Part shown: in pieces, positions 62,232 to 64,000 of the stretch
How the letters are laid out: each line of letters begins with the position of its first letter
How positions within the stretch are numbered: the stretch's first letter is position 1
Assembly (NCBI RefSeq): GCF_003732425.1
Contig: NZ_MOBX01000014.1
Span: 858,816-922,815 of the forward strand
Length of the DNA: 64,000 nucleotides
Direction: 5' to 3'
Origin: Pseudomonas fluorescens
Lineage (GTDB): Bacteria > Pseudomonadota > Gammaproteobacteria > Pseudomonadales > Pseudomonadaceae
The notes under the pieces: generated by a model
Told to the model about the DNA's origin: nothing
The model's input: only the letters and a program-made list of their open reading frames with translations
Databases searched by the model: none
Translations under genes and position numbers: made by a program

Positions 62232-63005
62232 ATGAAGGCAGTTATTTTGGCGGGTGGCCTCGGCACGCGCATCAGTGAAGAGTCGCACCTCAAGCCCAAG
62301 CCAATGATCGAGATCGGCGGCAAGCCAATTCTCTGGCACATCATGAAGCAGTATTCCGCCCACGGAATTCACGACTTTGTGATCTGCCTCGGCTACAAGG
62401 GCTATGCGATCAAGGACTTCTTCGCCAATTACTTCCTGCACACCTCTGACGTCACCTTCAACATGCGCGAAAACCGCATGGACGTGCACCAGAACTACAG
62501 CGAGCCGTGGAGTGTCACGCTCATCGACACTGGCGAAGAAACCATGACCGGTGGTCGCTTGCTGCGTGCCGGCCGTTATCTGAAGGATGAAGAGGCGTTC
62601 TGCTTCACCTACGGCGACGGCGTATCCGATATCAACATCGCCCAACTCGTGGATTTCCACCAAGCCCACGGTCGTCTGGCGACCGTCACTGCCGTGCAGC
62701 CGCCGGGCCGCTACGGCGCGCTTGAGCGTCAGGGCGATCAAGTGCTGGGCTTCACCGAAAAACCTCGCGGTGACGGTGGCTGGATCAACGGTGGCTTCTT
62801 CGTGCTCTCGCCGAAAGTGCTGCCGTACATCGCCGATGACGCCACCACCTGGGAAGCCGAGCCGCTGGCGCGTCTGGCTCAGGACGAACAGCTGAAAGCT
62901 TTCGAGCACGAAGGCTTCTGGCACCCGATGGACACCCTGCGCGACAAGAACCATCTCGAAGCGCTGTGGCAGAGCGGGGAGGCCCCATGGAAGCAATGGG
63001 CCTGA
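62232..63005 (+). CDS. rfbF: Glucose-1-phosphate cytidylyltransferase RfbF
   Basis: 257 residues, the usual size. Nucleotidyltransferase signature MKAVILAGGLGTRISEES, then LKPKPMIEIGGKPILWHIM and YGDGVSDINI, all typical. It makes CDP-glucose from CTP and glucose-1-phosphate. Its last 19 bases overlap rfbG. GGGGAGA lies before the ATG. Confidence 0.97.
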   Translation: MKAVILAGGLGTRISEESHLKPKPMIEIGGKPILWHIMKQYSAHGIHDFVICLGYKGYAIKDFFANYFLHTSDVTFNMRENRMDVHQNYSEPWSVTLIDTGEETMTGGRLLRAGRYLKDEEAFCFTYGDGVSDINIAQLVDFHQAHGRLATVTAVQPPGRYGALERQGDQVLGFTEKPRGDGGWINGGFFVLSPKVLPYIADDATTWEAEPLARLAQDEQLKAFEHEGFWHPMDTLRDKNHLEALWQSGEAPWKQWA

Positions 63006-64000
63006 GTGCGGATTTCTGGCGCGGCAAACGCGTTCTCGTCACCGGACACACCGGTTTCAAAGGCAGTTGGCTGACCCTATGGCTGCAAAGCCTCGGCGCG
63101 CAAGTCAGCGGCTTTGCCCTCGATCCGTCGACCGAGCCGAGCCTGTTTGAACTGGCGCGGGTGCATGAGGGCATCAACGATCAGCGCGGTGATCTGCGGG
63201 ATCTGGGCGCCTTGCTGGAAATCATCGCCGACACCGAGCCGGAGATCGTTCTGCACCTGGCGGCTCAGCCATTGGTGCGCGAAGGCTACCGCGATCCGCT
63301 CGGCACTTACTCCAGCAACGTCATGGGCACGCTGAACCTGCTCGAAGCGATTCGTCAGGTCGGTTGCGTGCGCGCCTGCGTGCTGGTGACCACTGACAAG
63401 GTCTACGCCAACAAGGAATGGCTGTGGCCGTACCGCGAAGACGAAGCCCTCGGTGGCCACGACCCGTACAGCAGCAGCAAGGCCTGCTGTGAATTGCTCG
63501 CACAGTCTTATGCCGCGTCGTTTTTCCCGGCGGACAAGTACGCCGAACACGGTCTGGCCTTGGCCACCGCGCGCGCTGGCAACGTCTTGGGCGGCGGTGA
63601 CTTTGCCCCTGAGCGCCTGATTCCCGACGTGCTCAAAGCCTGGACCGCGGACGAGCCGGTGACCCTGCGTTACCCGCAAGCCGTGCGCCCGTGGCAGCAT
63701 GCGCTGGAGCCGCTGGCCGGTTATCTGCAACTGGCTGCGGGCCTCTACGAACAAGGCCCGGAATACGCCGGGGCGTGGAACTTCGGCCCGGGCGAGGCGG
63801 ACATGTGCAGCGTCGGCGAAGTGGTCGAATTGCTCGCTAGCCGCTGGCCGCAGGCGCGCGGTCTGCGCATCGAAAAAAGCGAACTGCACGAGGCCGGCCT
63901 GCTGCGTCTGGACAGCAGCCGCGCACGCCAAGTACTTGGCTGGCAACCGCGCTGGACCTTGCAGGCATGCCTGACCCAGACCCTCGACTGGCACCTGGCG
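62987..64000 (+). CDS. rfbG: CDP-glucose 4,6-dehydratase RfbG (3' end outside window)
   Basis: Frame open to the window end, 338 codons visible of about 360. ATG 62987 follows GGGGAGG; ATG 62996 is a second option. SDR fold with Rossmann motif VTGHTGFKGSW, TTDKVY, catalytic YSSSK (from DPYSSSKAC) and RYPQAVRPWQHALEPLAGYL, all diagnostic. It makes CDP-4-keto-6-deoxyglucose, the branch-point for 3,6-dideoxy- and branched sugars. Further sugar genes should follow to the right. Confidence 0.96.
   Translation, partial: MEAMGLSADFWRGKRVLVTGHTGFKGSWLTLWLQSLGAQVSGFALDPSTEPSLFELARVHEGINDQRGDLRDLGALLEIIADTEPEIVLHLAAQPLVREGYRDPLGTYSSNVMGTLNLLEAIRQVGCVRACVLVTTDKVYANKEWLWPYREDEALGGHDPYSSSKACCELLAQSYAASFFPADKYAEHGLALATARAGNVLGGGDFAPERLIPDVLKAWTADEPVTLRYPQAVRPWQHALEPLAGYLQLAAGLYEQGPEYAGAWNFGPGEADMCSVGEVVELLASRWPQARGLRIEKSELHEAGLLRLDSSRARQVLGWQPRWTLQACLTQTLDWHLA

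Noticed and set aside
1..64000. tRNA, rRNA, insertion sequence or prophage genes
   Set aside because: I looked for cloverleaf-like segments, transposase motifs and integrase or capsid proteins and saw none.

Overview
The window is GC-rich chromosomal DNA from a Pseudomonas, most likely of the P. fluorescens group. The evidence is gene content and order (phhR/phhABC, a PA3204-3206-like Cpx set, yciO-scpA-scpB-rluB, flgFGHIJKL followed by a flagellin-type glycosyltransferase) and 16 intergenic REP/REPIN repeats of three sequence families. I see no rRNA, tRNA, CRISPR array, insertion sequence or prophage.

Layout. 1-4.1 kb: C-terminal 1373 residues of a giant RTX adhesin (cadherin/VCBS-like repeats, vWA domain, RTX nonapeptides). 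4.5-8.1 kb: an unrecognised Ig-like protein, a DUF6124 protein with a strikingly structured upstream region, a DUF454 protein and a UPF0149 protein. 8.5-15.4 kb: recQ, a MarR regulator, a FimV-like protein and the type Vd patatin PlpD. 15.5-22.9 kb: SelT/W/H-like redox protein, DMT exporter with an AraC regulator, LpxH-like phosphoesterase, HD protein, Mpo1-like protein, second AraC regulator, TrkH, nitroreductase. 23-26.3 kb: Cpx envelope-stress set (cpxR, cpxP, cpxA) with a CpxR-box-like site. 26.5-32.6 kb: housekeeping block yciI-yciB, then PHP nuclease, yciO, scpA, scpB, a DUF1289 protein and rluB.

32.7-40.4 kb is the most accessory-looking part. It holds a two-gene unit (an unlisted 45-aa acidic peptide plus an M29-fold metalloenzyme) behind an AT-rich tract; aroP with a long leader carrying a Trp-containing 20-aa reading frame; an SHMT paralogue lacking the usual catalytic Glu; and a low-GC regulator/queuosine-precursor-transporter pair facing a second-type queC. 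These are my best candidates for undescribed biology.

40.5-47.3 kb: arfB, an MFS transporter, two small proteins and the phenylalanine-catabolic cluster phhA-phhB-phhC with its divergent activator phhR and a TyrR/PhhR-like operator. 47.6-64 kb: flagellar rod, ring, hook-junction genes flgF-flgL behind a clear sigma-54 promoter, then a 1197-aa three-domain glycosyltransferase, an orphan RTX protein, a hexanucleotide tandem repeat, and rfbF/rfbG for CDP-4-keto-6-deoxyglucose. This end looks like a flagellin-glycosylation locus that continues past the window. No REP element lies between 47.4 and 64 kb, whereas all 16 lie to the left.
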